A stretch of 64,000 nucleotides of DNA from Ceratobasidium sp. AG-K (Eukaryota; Basidiomycota; Agaricomycetes; Cantharellales; Ceratobasidiaceae). The position numbers were made by a program, and so were the translations under genes. The notes under the pieces were generated by a model. That model did not search any database. It worked only from the letters and a program-made list of their open reading frames with translations, and was not told where the DNA came from. The stretch is taken from the NCBI GenBank assembly GCA_037039685.1, contig JAWNGF010000002.1:124001-188000 (forward strand). The letters run 5' to 3'. Of this stretch, positions 29,831 through 41,704 are shown one piece after another (position 1 is the stretch's first letter; each line of letters begins with the position of its first letter).

Positions 29831-32273
29831 ATGCCTAATAACCAATCCGTACCCGGCGCCACGGTTCACATCAACGAACCCAACACCACCACGCGTAAGT
29901 CAAGATCCCATCAAGATCTTTCGCTAATGATGTTTGATCTTAGTTGTCAAAATTACTCGTGGCAAGAAGATAAAGATTATCTACCCGAACGCCACATTTG
30001 AAGAAGTACCGATCATCCCAAGGCCACCAAAGCTCGACAATGTGAAGAACCTGCCGGTGTGGATGGAATGCGGCGACAACGAGGAAGACGTTGCCGACAA
30101 GGACCGGGTGCCCTATAAGAGGACTCACGCGGAGTTCCTCAACATGCGCGTAAGTCATCTCCCCTCGTAGTGATAATTTCTAGCTCACTCTAGTATAGAA
30201 CTATCTTTGTAGCACCGCACAGACCGCCTTGGGTGCACTTGCGGAGGAGAATCTGAAGTGGGCCGATGTTGATGTCAAGATCAAGACCGCAGTCGTTGAG
30301 GAAGTAAGTTTCACTTTTTATAACTCATTAATCCGATTGCTAATGTGTATATACAGCTCAAGACCAAATATCCCTACCTTCACCGATTCTCCGGCGATTG
30401 GGCGACCCTCGAAATGTTCCGACGGAACCTTCGAAATGTGCGCAGCGAGAGGAACCGGAAGCCAAGAAAGCCGAAAGCAGCTCCAGGAGGCAAGACAACG
30501 GGTAAGTGAATTGTTTTTGAGCATTTTAATTGTTTCTCACCACTTTTCACGCGCATACATTGCGACCACAGCCAAAGTGACCAAGGCAGCCGTGGGAGAT
30601 CGGTCGCACCAGGATAAGCGCCCAGCCGGCGGCAGTACAAGTACCGCCAACCGACAGACCACCAGCAAGGCCGCCAGTTCCGACAAGAACAAGAACGAAC
30701 ATCAGCCCCAGACGAGCAACAACGGCAAGGGCAAGGCACCTTTGCCTCGCCGCGAGATGGACGAATCGACACACCGAGCCAATGAGGATGAGGACGACGG
30801 GGACGAGGACGAGAAGATCGAGCCCCTCCGCTCACCGACCCAGGTCCAGGTCATCGAAGAAGAAGAGGAAGAAGAGGAAGATGGCGATGACAAGAGCGAC
30901 GGCAAGAAGGACGAGGGCGACGATGAAGACGAGGACGACACGGACGATGCAGAGAAGAACGACGCAGAGAAGAACGAAGACGAGGAGAGCGACAAGCAGG
31001 GAAAGGGCGACAGCGACGATGAGGAAGTCGACCAGACCCCTCGCGTAAAGGTGTGCATATAACTCTGACTCACAGCGTATACCAACAAATATTTGACTCT
31101 GATGATTTAGCGTCCTACTCGTCGTGTCAAGACTGTGGTGGAAAGCGATAGTGACTCCGAGTTGTCGGAGGCTCCCCCTTCGAGCACAATCCGTGCCTCT
31201 TCGACAGTCACCAGGGGTCGTAAGGGTGGTTCTGTAGTGAGTGCCCTCCTTAACCTATATTCGAGTACCCTACTAACACTCCTAATAGAGCTCAACGCTC
31301 GTCGGCGAATCCACTCCCCCCGGCTCCCCAGTCTCAGCGCCCACTCCAACCAAGGTAAAAGCTTTTCGCTCTTCAACACGTTTTGATTCACCTCTCCATA
31401 GAAGCGCAAGGCGGCCGACAAATCGGATATACAGACCGTCGAGCCTTCCTCCAAGGTGTGTATCGACCCTTTCATATGATATTTCTTTGTTTACCAGCCC
31501 TCGACAGAAACAAAAGACGCCTGACGAGCCCGAGCCACCAGCCCAAGCGCCGCCCAAGGTTTATCGTTCGACTATTCGCTATATATATATATTAACTATC
31601 TACCACAGACATCCAAGAAGACCAAAACGGCCGTTGCTCCATCCCCTCCCCCCGAACCAACCACCACCAAAACTCGACGCGCCCCTGCCCCTCTCGCTGT
31701 AACCACCAGGAGGCAGGCGGCCAAGGTAAGCACGCTACCTGGGTTGAGCAAAGTCGCTAATAACTTTCCACAGTATCAAAGTATGGACGCAAGCGAGGTC
31801 GAGAAGCCGGAGGAATCGACGGCGGCACCCAAACCCAAGGAAACGGCGCCAAAGAAGAGAAAGGGAAACGTGAGTAATCCAGGATTAAGCGGATTTCTTT
31901 GCTCACCGCTTGGATATAGGCTATCGAGCGCGAAGACTCTTGGTCCGCCGAATACAACGAGGAAGTCAGCAGTCTCCCGCCTCCGCCCCCTCCCAAGAAG
32001 AAGAAAGCAACCGCCCCTTCTCCCTCCGATTCGCCCGAGCCCGAGCCATCCAAGCCCACCAAAGCCAAGGGAAAAGGAAAGGCTTACCCTAAGATACGTC
32101 CAGTGCCGGAAGAGGACGAGCCCGCTCCGATCACTACGCGCGCGGCCAAGCAAGAGCTCATCGAATCGACCGAGTCGACGGCGGCCACTGGTGCCAAGTA
32201 AGTGGATTTGGCACTTAGAGACTGGTACTAACATGCGTCCAGAGCCAAGCGCGGGAAGAAATCCAAGGCTTAA
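29831..32273 (+). CDS. Unrecognised 605-aa acidic/basic nuclear-type protein, 13 exons
   Basis: A hand model gives 13 exons (29831-29894, 29944-30149, 30199-30303, 30357-30501, 30572-31050, 31111-31236, 31289-31354, 31402-31455, 31508-31558, 31609-31725, 31774-31869, 31920-32197, 32243-32273). Each join is GT-AG and keeps the frame, totalling 1818 bases. The N-terminal 170 or so residues look folded (VKITRGKKIKIIYP, VPIIPRPPKLDNVKNLPVW, YPYLHRFSGDWATLEMFRRN). The middle is an extreme acidic run (Glu8 and Asp/Glu/Lys blocks, about 30840-31035). The rest is Pro/Lys/Ser-rich with many KK and KR pairs, ending in KRGKKSKA. This composition suggests a chromatin or nucleolar protein. It faces transposase E head to head, so it might be a passenger or accessory gene of that transposon, or a host gene. 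Function not assigned. Confidence 0.7.
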
Positions 32274-32910
32274 ATGACTGGTAAGTACTCTTTTACGACT
32301 TAAATACATTATTCCTGACCCATTCGGCGGTTGTTTCGCAGGTTTCTGTCAGCTAACCGCACGCGACCTGTGGATTCATTGGGCGGCGCGTCGGCTGCGC
32401 CAGGCATTCCGCAGGTCGCTTGCGAGCACCCGCAAATTCCTTTCGGGGTTTCCACATGTTCCGTTCGTTTTTTTCGTACTTCATTCGCTTTTCGTCGGAC
32501 TTTTCGCAGGTCGCATCCGTTTTTTCAGCATGTATCATTTGGAATTCAGCCGTGTATTACTTTCATTCTCATTTTCCGCACTTCGCCTTTGGACTCTCCG
32601 CATGTAATATTCGGATTAGGTTATTGTAGCCCCGTATTATATCCAATTAATTTTTATTTATTTATTAACCTATGGCTACATGCGGTGAAACCCAACGAGA
32701 CCCGTGGAATTTTGACCTGTGGGAAAACCAACACCTGCGGGTTTTGCCACTGTCCCGCAGGTTACGTCTGTGGTTCTGCGTCGATGAAATCGAAAAACCG
32801 CAGGCGCCGGTTTCCTGCGGGACTTCCGCAGGTCGCCTGCGAGCACATACGCGAGAGTTCGACATGTGGAAAATCCACAGGTTGGGGGTTCCCAGTGCAG
32901 GATCACATGA
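32274..32910. repeat. Gene-free stretch with repeated CCGCAGG words
   Basis: The word CCGCAGG or its complement occurs at about 32409, 32734, 32754, 32798, 32814 and 32826, several as short hairpins (for example 32798-32804 with 32814-32820). A longer near-repeat, TTCCGCAGGTCGC, occurs at 32407 and 32824. TTTCCACATGT (32449) recurs inverted near 32862. No coding potential was recognised; it may be a remnant of a small repeat. Confidence 0.4.
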
Positions 32911-33618
32911 AACCAGCGGGCTGATAAGTTTGCCAGCGAGGCGTGCCAAATCGAAGCCAGGCCCATTCTCAATCGAACCGTTACATGGGCGAGGGCACAT
33001 GCGACCCGGGTGATTGCACGCCGATGGAGATCTCTCTGGGCCTCGACCCAACGCTCACTACTCGTCAATACCACCATGAATAAAGCCCCAAGCCTGCAAC
33101 CAGACTTTTTCCATCGGGATCCAGGCCTCCCCTCGTGTTCACTCCCGACTCTTCCAGGTGATGTTAGGGCACTGCAGCGCCGGCGAATATTTCGCACGTT
33201 TTGTTCCAACTAAAGACCCCTCGTGCACCTGCGGAGAGACCGATATTCAGACCATAAGGCACATCCTACGGGATTGCCTGTTGCATGACGAGGCCAGGAG
33301 ACATTTGCGCACAGTCTCCAACCCACCCGACGTTGCCAGGTTGTTTGGCACTCGTTCCGGTCTTGTGGCTCTGAGCCAGCTTCCTCAAGGACTCATCAGC
33401 GCTTGAGTATTCTTAAGGCTTTGCTCTTTTTCCCCTTTCTGAGATTCTCACTACCCCTCGTGGGATTTCTCTTCCGACTGTGTCCGAGTTACTTTTGTGT
33501 GGGCAGAGTTTCCTTCCATTTTTATTTTCCGATCTATGGTTCTTATTTTTCCTGAGCGGTTTGACCTTGCGTTCATGTAGCTCGCTAAAGATGTATTCAA
33601 AAAAAAAGAAAACAAAAA
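32911..33618 (+). mobile_element. 5'-truncated LINE fragment (3' end of ORF2 and tail)
   Basis: Begins inside the last part of an RNase H domain (ADKFASEA). It includes the C-terminal zinc segment typical of Tad-type elements (CTCGETDIQTIRHILRDC near 33228) and a stop at 33404-33406, then a 3' UTR ending in an A-rich run (33598-33618). One frame change occurs near 33130. It is flanked by GCAGGATCACATGA (32897-32910) and GCAGGATCACGTGA (33619-33632), a target duplication with one mismatch. It is related to, but clearly diverged from, full-length element G. Confidence 0.75.
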
Positions 33619-33662
33619 GCAGGATCACGTGACGACGACGACCACCACCACCAGCTACTACT

Positions 33663-36478
33663 ATGTCTGCAATTTCAAATTCCGACCCACCCGATATCCC
33701 GCCTTCTGTGCCGCCTATAGACGCTCCGAATGTTCAACTGCCTCCGTCCCAAGCCCCGTCACCTCCCCAGGTGCCAGCAGAACTTGGACCAATTCGAAAA
33801 GACGACACAGAAACTCCTCGCTACAACCCTATACCCAGGCCTGTACGCACGTACGGCAAGAAACAACCTTCCAAATGATCGTCCAGTGTCGCCCGGAGCG
33901 ACGCTGGAGACATATCCTCCACCACCCCGCGTGCCAGGAGCGTTATGCCCAGTAGCGTCCAGTGCATGTCGGAAGCCGATATCAATGTAACGTCCAGATT
34001 CCCTTCGGTTGAAGTCTCTACCGAGGCGGGCAATGGCATTGCCAACCCGTTTACTTGTATCCCAGATCTTTCGGATCTCACTAGCAACGAAGTTGCCTTT
34101 ACGCTGACCCACAACAACCCACCCAATGAATACGTTATTGGTGCTATGCGGGAGACCACGCAAATTTGCGCTTCCCTTGCTGCTGACATTGATTTCAAAG
34201 CCCGTAGTCATCTCTCGGTCCCCCAGGAGCACTTTCTTGCTTCACACGGGTTGGCCTTAGTTGACTCGATCCGCAAGCCGTTCCAGGCGATTGTGGAGGC
34301 CATGCTGTCAAGACTCAACTACAAATTCGCCCCCCTCTCGAATTCCGAATGGAGGGTTTACTATGAACTACTCGATCAAGCCGATAGATTCCACAATTTT
34401 GTGGATTCATCCATCAATCGACTCGCCACACCCATGGTCACCCCAGTCAATTCTCGACCGGGCTCGCCCGATACTTTTGAAGAAATTATCAAACCGTTCG
34501 ATGGGAACTCGGCTTATGTCGAGCCCCCCGTCCCCACGTTTGAAGTCCGCGCCGAGTCGTGGGCGGGCACCCAACAATGGGAACTCACTCCGCCCCCTCA
34601 AGAATGCAACAAGTCGCCCGAACTGGACAACCTTATCACCAAGCCCTACATACCTGGTGCTGATCCAGAAATCGCGAACACAGCTGAACATACAGCGATC
34701 AATCTTGTCCAATTTAACCTTTTTGTTACTAACCGCACTCGTGCTTCCGTAGACGAGTGCAAAGACCTCCCAGCCCAATGGGATCCCAAGAAATTTGGAA
34801 AGTGGATCAAGGTGTCAGACAAGGACATGGCCCCAGTTACCGTGGATGAGCAAGAATCGTCGAGCTTGCCCAACACGGTTCAAGCCCCCTCACCCAAGCC
34901 TACTGCCGCTACCGAAGCTCTACCCGAGAAGGACGACGGTTTCCACACCACCCCAACCGTAATCGCCGTAAAAAAACCAAATACGTTCCGCTCTCGAGTA
35001 CGCTGACTCCTGAGGACGCTAATGCCCCGGGCCCTAAACCCAAGGAGAAGGTGGCCGTAGTCTAGAAAGCCCTCGCAGACCTTACCAAGAAATACAAGAA
35101 GGCCCCTGCGGCGCCCATCCCGAGCGTCCCGACAGTTAACAAAGCCGCCATTGTCAAGGCCCTCACGGCCAAACCCACCCTTATTCACAACTCTTTTGAA
35201 TCTAACACCCCGGTCAAACCTGCTAACTCTGTAGGTAACCACAACCAACCAGAGGCCAAGAAGTCCTTCGCGGACACAGCCAAGGCCACCGGAATCCAAG
35301 CACCCACTGGCAATCGTGGCGGCCCGAAGGCCACTTTCGCTCAACCCAAGCCCAATAACAAGACAGCCCATGCCAAGGACGCACTCTCCGCCCCTTGTGG
35401 CCCACGTTTCCTCATCAAGTTTACCCCCAACTTACCAAAGGACTGGCTTGTGCACAACTCGCGCCAGCGTGTTCACAACCGAGTCTGCGAATATTTCAAG
35501 AAAATCGAGCACGAAAACGGCAGGGGTCTCTACCCGCGCTGTATCTCCGCTGGTTTTACACCGGCCGGACATATCAGCATTGATTTTGCGCCTGAAACCA
35601 AAGAGGCTGACGTCAACAAGTGGTCGGCGGGCATGATCCGCAATCTCCAGGCCCCTTGCATGGGCGCGCTTACGCGCAACGTCAAATGGACCAAAATCCT
35701 TATTTCTCATGTACCCACTCACTTTTATGTCGCCAGTGAAGATCTCATTGCCAAGACGGTTTCCTCTAATGAGACCTTGAGGATCCAACTCCTCAAAGTT
35801 CTCCCCGACTCGTTTATCAAGAAGTACCCAATGGCCACGCTCCCTCGCTGGCTCAAGCACCCCAATCAAATCAATACGGACGGTGACCGCCATGCGAAGG
35901 TCATCATGTCTGTTGAAGACCCAAACAAGACCGCTCTCGAAGAGCTACAAACCCTCAGCATTGGTTTCGGCATGCGCAAAGGCCCCTTGATTATCCAAGC
36001 TTTCATCAAAAAGCCCCGAATGTCAATCTGCACTCGCTGCTGTTCATACGAGTGCCCCAACCCGCGCAACTGCAACCGACCTGTTCGCTGCTCCCTTTGC
36101 GGCGACAGTCACACCACCGCCACTCACCACGCTAAATGCCAGGCCTGCAAGAAAGAAGGCTATACTCACATTACTGACGGCACCAAGTGCACCCACCCAG
36201 CCAAATGCTGCGCCTGCAAAGGCACACACGAGTTTGGCAACCCCAATTGCCCGAAGCGCCAAGGCTACCGCCAAGGTCTACAAGAGGTGTTGGCGGAAGC
36301 CAAGGTCCGAAACTCCGTTTCCCCATCTGAGGGTGGAGACCCACACAACCCCATCAACATGACTCAAGACGGAGAAGAAGACAAGACCGACAAGGCTGGC
36401 TTGATCACCCATGCCTTGAACCCCAACCCTGCTCCCGAAGCCGGAGCCGCACCCAACCCCATCATTGTTGATGTCTGA
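33663..36478 (+). pseudogene. LINE G ORF1, RNA-binding zinc-knuckle protein (broken)
   Basis: ATG 33663. The Pro/Ser-rich N-terminus is cut by TGA 33876-33878, after which the same frame continues. A 1-bp frameshift near 34960-34985 moves the rest to another frame, which also contains TAG 35063-35065. From 35066 the frame is clean to TGA 36476-36478. The C-terminal third holds a folded nucleic-acid-binding segment (FLIKFTPNLPKDW) and a Cys/His-rich cluster of several knuckles (CTRCCSYECPNPRNC, CSLCGDSHTTATHHAKC, CCACKGTHEFGNPNC at about 36030-36250). ORF1 proteins of this type coat LINE RNA. The C-terminus overlaps the ORF2 start. Confidence 0.82.
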
Positions 36479-39400
36479 AAAACCCCAGCCACCGCAGCAG
36501 GACAAGGGCCTCCGAAGGCCCCCTGCGGCTGTCAGTACTGATGACTTGATCACTCGTCATGTGCTACAGCTAAATATTGCAAAATCATCGTTTCGTGCCC
36601 ATGCTATTCTCTCTGGTGAGATTTATTCTGAGTTCAATATTCTTATTCTTTCCGATCCGTGGTGGGGCCCTATTGGGAACGCCCGGGACGACCATGACCC
36701 ATTCCGGCGTCTTTACGGCGCAACTGCTACTCAGCAGTGGGACGTCTTTACCCCGCCTATTAATTTATCCGAGTCGGCCCCGTTGGTGATTGTGTACGTG
36801 CGCAAAGGCCGTAACCTGCACACGCGTATCCTTCCTGATGTGCCAGCCACTCGCTATTATTTCTCTCTGGAGATTTCTCTGGGGAGCCTTGACTTCGTCC
36901 TTATGCCCGTTTATTTCCACGGGAAGGAGCATGGGTCCGCCTTACGGGACTTCTTTGCACACCCCCATTACATGACCCCTACTTTGTTTGCAGGGGATTT
37001 CAATATCCAACATCATGACCTGGCCCAGTTCCCCAGAGCGAAAGGCACAACCTCCTCGTCAGGAAACAATTTCCTGGCGTGGATTCACGACACCGACTCA
37101 GTCATCCATAACGACCTCACGACTCACACGAGGGAGGGGAAGGATTCCAAATCCATCCTTGACTACACGATTTCCAATGCTTACCTCAACTCACATGACC
37201 TGGTCTCGAACTGGGATGCAGACTTTGGCCTAGGCCTTGGCTTGGATCATGCCGGCTTTTCTTTCAACATCTCAGCACCGGGTCCCAACATTCCTTTGAA
37301 CTCCAGAACCATCTACCATACCGACGAGTCCAAAAGGAAGGAGTGGGTCTTGGCCTACAAATCCCTGATGGATGAGTCACCTATTCTCTTCGACACCTTG
37401 GAAGATATTGAAAATACAGCGCTACAACTGCTGGAATCGATGAACCGAGCCACCAAGCTCACCATGGAAAAGATAGTGGTCAGGGAGCGGAAGGCCCGGG
37501 CCCCTTGGTGGAATGAATCATGCGATGACGCGCTAGCTAACGTCGTTAGACTCCGTCGAAACGACGCACCACTTGCAGATACCAAGGAGGCCTCCACCCA
37601 CCTATGGTACACCATCAAGACCGCCAAGCGAGATTTCTTCAACGAGATCTGCGCCACCGCCAACTCTGAAAACATATGGTCCATCAATCAGTGGTACCAA
37701 GGCCGCAAGTCCTACAATATACCGTCCCTCCGACATGTGGGCGGTATTGCGGTCAACAACAAACAAAAGGCAGAGGTGTTCGAAAGGACCTTCTTTCCCA
37801 ACGCCAACATTCAAGTCTCCTCCAAAATCGTCGACGCGCTCCCACAGCGCCCCACTCTCCCCTTCCTACGCATCTCTGCCAGTGAAATTAGGGACAATCT
37901 TTCACAATGCCACAATAAATCTGCACCCGGGGCATTTGGCACTTATTATAAGTCCCTCAAATGGGCATTTGAAGCCACCCCTGACACGTTTGTTAAACTT
38001 TTCAATTCTTTCATTACTAATGGCTTCCATCCCAAGTGTTTCCGCTCGGCTATCATTGCCCCCATACCTAAACCCAACCAATACGATTGGGCGGCACCCA
38101 AGTCCTACCGTCCTATTTCACTGCTCGAGACAACCTCCAAGTTATTTGAGCGGATAGTGGCTACTTGGATGTCAGCGCTTGCTGGCAAACATGGCCTCAT
38201 ACCGCTGGATCAATTCGGAGGGCGTGACAAGTCCTCGTGCCTGGACGCCGGATTGTCGCTCATTCACGATATCCACGCTACTCACAAATGCAAGAAGGGA
38301 ATGTCTGTCACTTTGATGGATATTTCCGGTTACTTCAATAACATCGATCATTCCACCCTTGTCAAGATTTGTTCTTGGTTTGGTTTTCCCATTGGAGTCT
38401 GCGATTGGCTGCGATCGTTCTTATCAGATCGCACCGCCGCATTTCAGCTCAACGGTGACGTACTCTCCTTTTTCACTCTCGGTAATCGTGGCGTCCCGCA
38501 AGGGTCCCCTATCTCTCCTATTGTTTCTTCCATTTACACTTCCCCACTCATTGATCACCTCTCACGGGTGGACGGCGTTTCCATACGCGCCTATATTGAC
38601 GACCTTCTCATTAGTTGTATAGGGCCCACTCAGGACATCAGGGTTGAGGATCTCGCCCACAATATTGGTTGCGTCCAGGACGGCTTAAAGGACTTCGGTC
38701 TATCGGCTGAAATGGACAAAACTGAACTCATTCATTTTGCCAAAAGCCCAAAGGACATGGCGACCAACTTGGCGGTCAGGCTTGGGCCCCGTGCCGAAGA
38801 TATCCTGCACCCCAAGGATTGTGTCCGTTGGCTGGGTTTTTTCCTAGACCGCCGCCTTGACTTCAAAAAACATGTGACCTGGCTGTCCACGCGTGTGAAG
38901 TCCATCCTGGGAGGGATGCACATGCTGGGTAATACAGTTAGAGGCTTATCAGTTTGTCATGCCCGCACTCTTGTCAACGCTTGTGTTATGCCTATTCTTA
39001 CTTATGGTTCTTTGTTGTGGATCAGGAACCGGAACGCAAAGTCACTTTGCAAGATACTGCAGACGGTCCAGAACAAAGCCTGTTGCTGGGTCACGGGGTC
39101 CTTTCGCACTGCCCCCACTGCACCTCTTCAACATATCGCCGCTTTACCGCCCATTCATCATCGCATTAGCAGAGCCGCGGCTGGCTATGCCGCCAAGGTC
39201 CTCTCGCTACCCTCGTCATCTCATGTCGCTTGTTGTTTACCTCAAGACTTCAAGACCTCCTCACCCTCGGTTTTGCACCCGTCGGCACAGTCACCCATCA
39301 ATCACATTGCTAGTTTCACCCACCCTGAAGCTGAGCAACGCGTACCTTACCTAACAATGCCGTGGGAAGGCCTCAACCGTTTTGGAGATAGGGTCCTAGT

Positions 39401-40385
39401 CAGCCTTCCTGGGGTTGCAGGCATGCCTTCGGAAAGGAAAGCCTACACCACGGTTCTGAAGCGTCGCCTAGCATGTGATCGGGCTGGCGACACTTTGGAA
39501 CTGTATACAGATGGCTCCCACTTTGCGAACGACACGGGCCGCAATACCGGATGGAGCTGGGTCTTGCTCAGAAATGGGCGAGAAGTTTCTTTGGATAGTG
39601 GTGGTCTTGGACGTAGGGTGACCAGTTACGACGGGGAGGCCTGGGCGCTTTCCCTAGGGCTCCTTCACACCTTACGGGTCATGCACGAGAACGACGACCG
39701 ACACATTCACATTCTATGCGACAACACTTCCCTCCTCCAAGCCCTTTTGTCAAGGGATCCTAAGGGTGCGTCGTCAGCCTTGGACTTGTCCAGGCGCGCC
39801 CTGCTCGACTTTCTCCTGCTCCATGCGGATGCAAATATCGAGTTATCATGGGTCCCCTCGCACGAAGGAGTCTTTGGGAATGAACGGGCGGACAGGCTGG
39901 CTAAGAAGGCGGCAAAGACGACCCCGACTTTGCGCTTCAACAGGTCCAGCGACTACATTAAACACCATGCACGTGAGCGGCTCCTGCGGGATTGGAACTC
40001 CAATTGGGGGCAGTTCAAAAAGTCTAATCCTACATCGCTGGCGACGCAAGGTCTAGCCTTTCCGCCTAGACTCAAACTGCACCCCATCCACACCAAGCCG
40101 GGGCATTGAAGGGGCATTCATACACAGCTGATCCGGGCCATCACCGGTCATGGACGGCATGCCTCATTCCTTGCACGCATCGGATCTACCCCATCACCTG
40201 CTTGCCCTTGTGGCGCCCCCTCTCAAACCGTCCCCCACATTTTCCGGGAGTGTCCCAAACACGACTGAGGGAGACGGCTTCGGAGGAACATCAGCTGGTC
40301 CTTGAATATGTCGTATATCTTCTCGAAGTCTGCAGGTCTCAAAGCGGCTCTGGGGTTTCTGGCTTCGGAGAGGGTTGACATTTAG
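36471..40385 (+). pseudogene. LINE G ORF2: endonuclease, reverse transcriptase, RNase H (two late stops)
   Basis: ATG 36471 overlaps the ORF1 stop as ATGTCTGA, suggesting reinitiation. The N-terminal third is an APE-like endonuclease (FAGDFNIQHHD, ILDYTISNAYL, GLDHAGF). RT motifs follow: PISLLETTSKLFERIV, DQFGGRDKSSCLDA, VTLMDISGYFNNID, GVPQGSPISPIVSS and the catalytic YIDDLL near 38594. RNase H follows (LYTDGSHF, DGEAWAL, CDNTSLLQAL, WVPSHEGVFGNERADRLA). The frame is 1212 codons to TGA 40107-40109, then continues with the C-terminal zinc motif (CPCGAPSQTVPHIFREC), a second TGA 40266-40268, and ends at TAG 40383-40385. The two stops remove the C-terminal domain, so this copy is probably inactive. 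Confidence 0.9.
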
Positions 40386-40540
40386 TTGTTACGCGCTCAT
40401 TACCTTAACTTGTTACGTTCCGCTTGTACCCCTCTCTCTTTCCCTTTCTCCTGTGTGCTGTTTTCCTAGGCCTGGGTTGTACTTTGTGTTTGGCTTTGTT
40501 GCGGTGTCTCCCTCGTAGGAGGCCGCCTTATAAATAGTAC

Positions 40541-40566
40541 AAAAAAAAAAAAAAAAAAAAAAAAAA
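40541..40566 (+). repeat. Poly(A) tail of LINE G
   Basis: 26 consecutive A residues between the 3' UTR and the second copy of the target duplication, as expected for target-primed reverse transcription. Confidence 0.95.
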
Positions 40567-40788
40567 GCAGGATCACGTGACCTAGCATTTGTAAGCCGGA
40601 TCATGCCATGTGTCCCATCCATCTGCGCTGGATATTCCATACATGCCTTGAAGGGTGCCATAGTGAATCTGGTAGCTAAGCATGCGGTGATACCTAATAC
40701 CAGGTATAACCTCTGGGAATGGTTCTGTCGGCGAGGGCAGCCGTATCATTATCAACACCATGGTACGAGCCCGTGGCTCTAAATGGAG

Positions 40789-40908
40789 CGTCTGAAAAAA
40801 GGTCTGGCTAACCAGCGCTAATCGGCGCTAATCGGCCCTAATTAGGCTCGCTAACTGTTGCGACAATAGTTATTAGTGCCGATTAGGTCCGTCCCTTTTT
40901 ACAGACGG
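40789..40908. repeat. Possible 120-bp inverted-repeat element (MITE-like)
   Basis: The ends CGTCTGAAAAAAGG and, on the other strand, CGTCTGTAAAAAGG match over 13 of 14 bases. The interior repeats CTAATCGGC twice and has GCCGATTAG on the other side, so the whole can fold into a long hairpin. No clear target duplication was seen. Confidence 0.35.
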
Positions 40909-41424
40909 GATCTTGGCTTGGAACTAGTCGAACTACGGTGTATAATGTAACACACCTCAATCCCCTCAGCGGAGGCACTATCTCCGCTACTGCGACCGGT
41001 TTCCTGGTTGTCATTTACATTTTCGCGACCATAAGCCTCACATAACTACAACCTCCAGCGCCAGTATCGACGCCCCACTCTGATTGATCCAACAATTCAT
41101 GGTTAGGCACGGTTCGCATGAGTAAATGTACGCGAGTAACCTGAAGCCGAGAAGCGACCGTCGCTATCTTGAACAGTGGGACCAGTCTTCTAGCATTGAC
41201 TTGCTAAATGGTCCGCAGTCACCCAGCTCGCCCGGCACCAATAGCTTTACGCGAGGATTGCTTAAGTTGGCTTGGTAAAGTGCGATATCGGATCTACGAT
41301 CTGTGTTGTTTCTTGAATCCGTAATTTTTCCAAACTTGTATTTCTATTATGGTGGTCTTGGCCTGTGGCAATGATGCATGTGTTCACCTTCGAAGCACCA
41401 GCTCGGGCAGAGGCTTGAATTATG

Positions 41425-41432
41425 TGACGTCA
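41425..41432. promoter_or_regulatory. TGACGTCA palindrome upstream of oxidase 1
   Basis: A perfect CRE/ATF-type bZIP half-site pair 280 bp before the ATG. The same word lies 281 bp before the ATG of oxidase 2 (44910-44917). Confidence 0.4.
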
Positions 41433-41657
41433 AAGAAGTCGGAATTGGATATGGACCAGAAAAGAAGCACGCAACTGAATGATGGGATGACCACAGTGGG
41501 CGCCTGTGGACTGCGACGAGAGCGCCATTGCCGGATTGGTGGCTGGAGGGGATACGAGGAGGCTCCCTCGCCGTCCAACACTCGGTCTGCGCTGCTGCGT
41601 CGGACAGCCATGAGGATTGAACATGCAACCATGCGACATCATGTTGGTTCCACTCGC

Positions 41658-41666
41658 TATAAAATA
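41658..41666 (+). promoter_or_regulatory. TATA box of oxidase 1
   Basis: TATAAAATA, 47 bp before the ATG. The second copy has TATAAG at 45145, 46 bp before its ATG. Confidence 0.5.
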
Positions 41667-41704
41667 GCCACTCTCTGACCAGCAATCTGCACTCACGTCT
41701 CGCC

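Larger units (their letters stand above)
33634..40566 (+). mobile_element. Full-length Tad-like LINE (non-LTR retrotransposon) G
   Basis: 6933 bp: a very short 5' leader, ORF1 with zinc knuckles, and ORF2 with endonuclease, RT, RNase H and a C-terminal CCHC. A 26-base A tail (40541-40566) follows. The 15-bp duplication GCAGGATCACGTGAC flanks it exactly (33619-33633 and 40567-40581). It lies directly at the 3' end of the truncated LINE fragment. Both ORFs contain inactivating changes. Confidence 0.92.
40582..41704. other. Intergenic region between LINE G and the first oxidase
   Basis: No convincing coding exon was found. It contains a possible small inverted-repeat element (40789-40908) and, from about 41,400, the promoter region of the oxidase gene, which resembles that of the second copy. 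Confidence 0.6.

Noticed and set aside
30702..31088. Minus-strand Ser-rich 128-aa open frame
   Set aside because: It is the antisense of the Asp/Glu (GAN) tract of the 13-exon gene, which has matching splice sites throughout.
32400..32880. CRISPR-like array in the CCGCAGG region
   Set aside because: Repeats are short, irregularly spaced and in both orientations. The sequence is eukaryotic.
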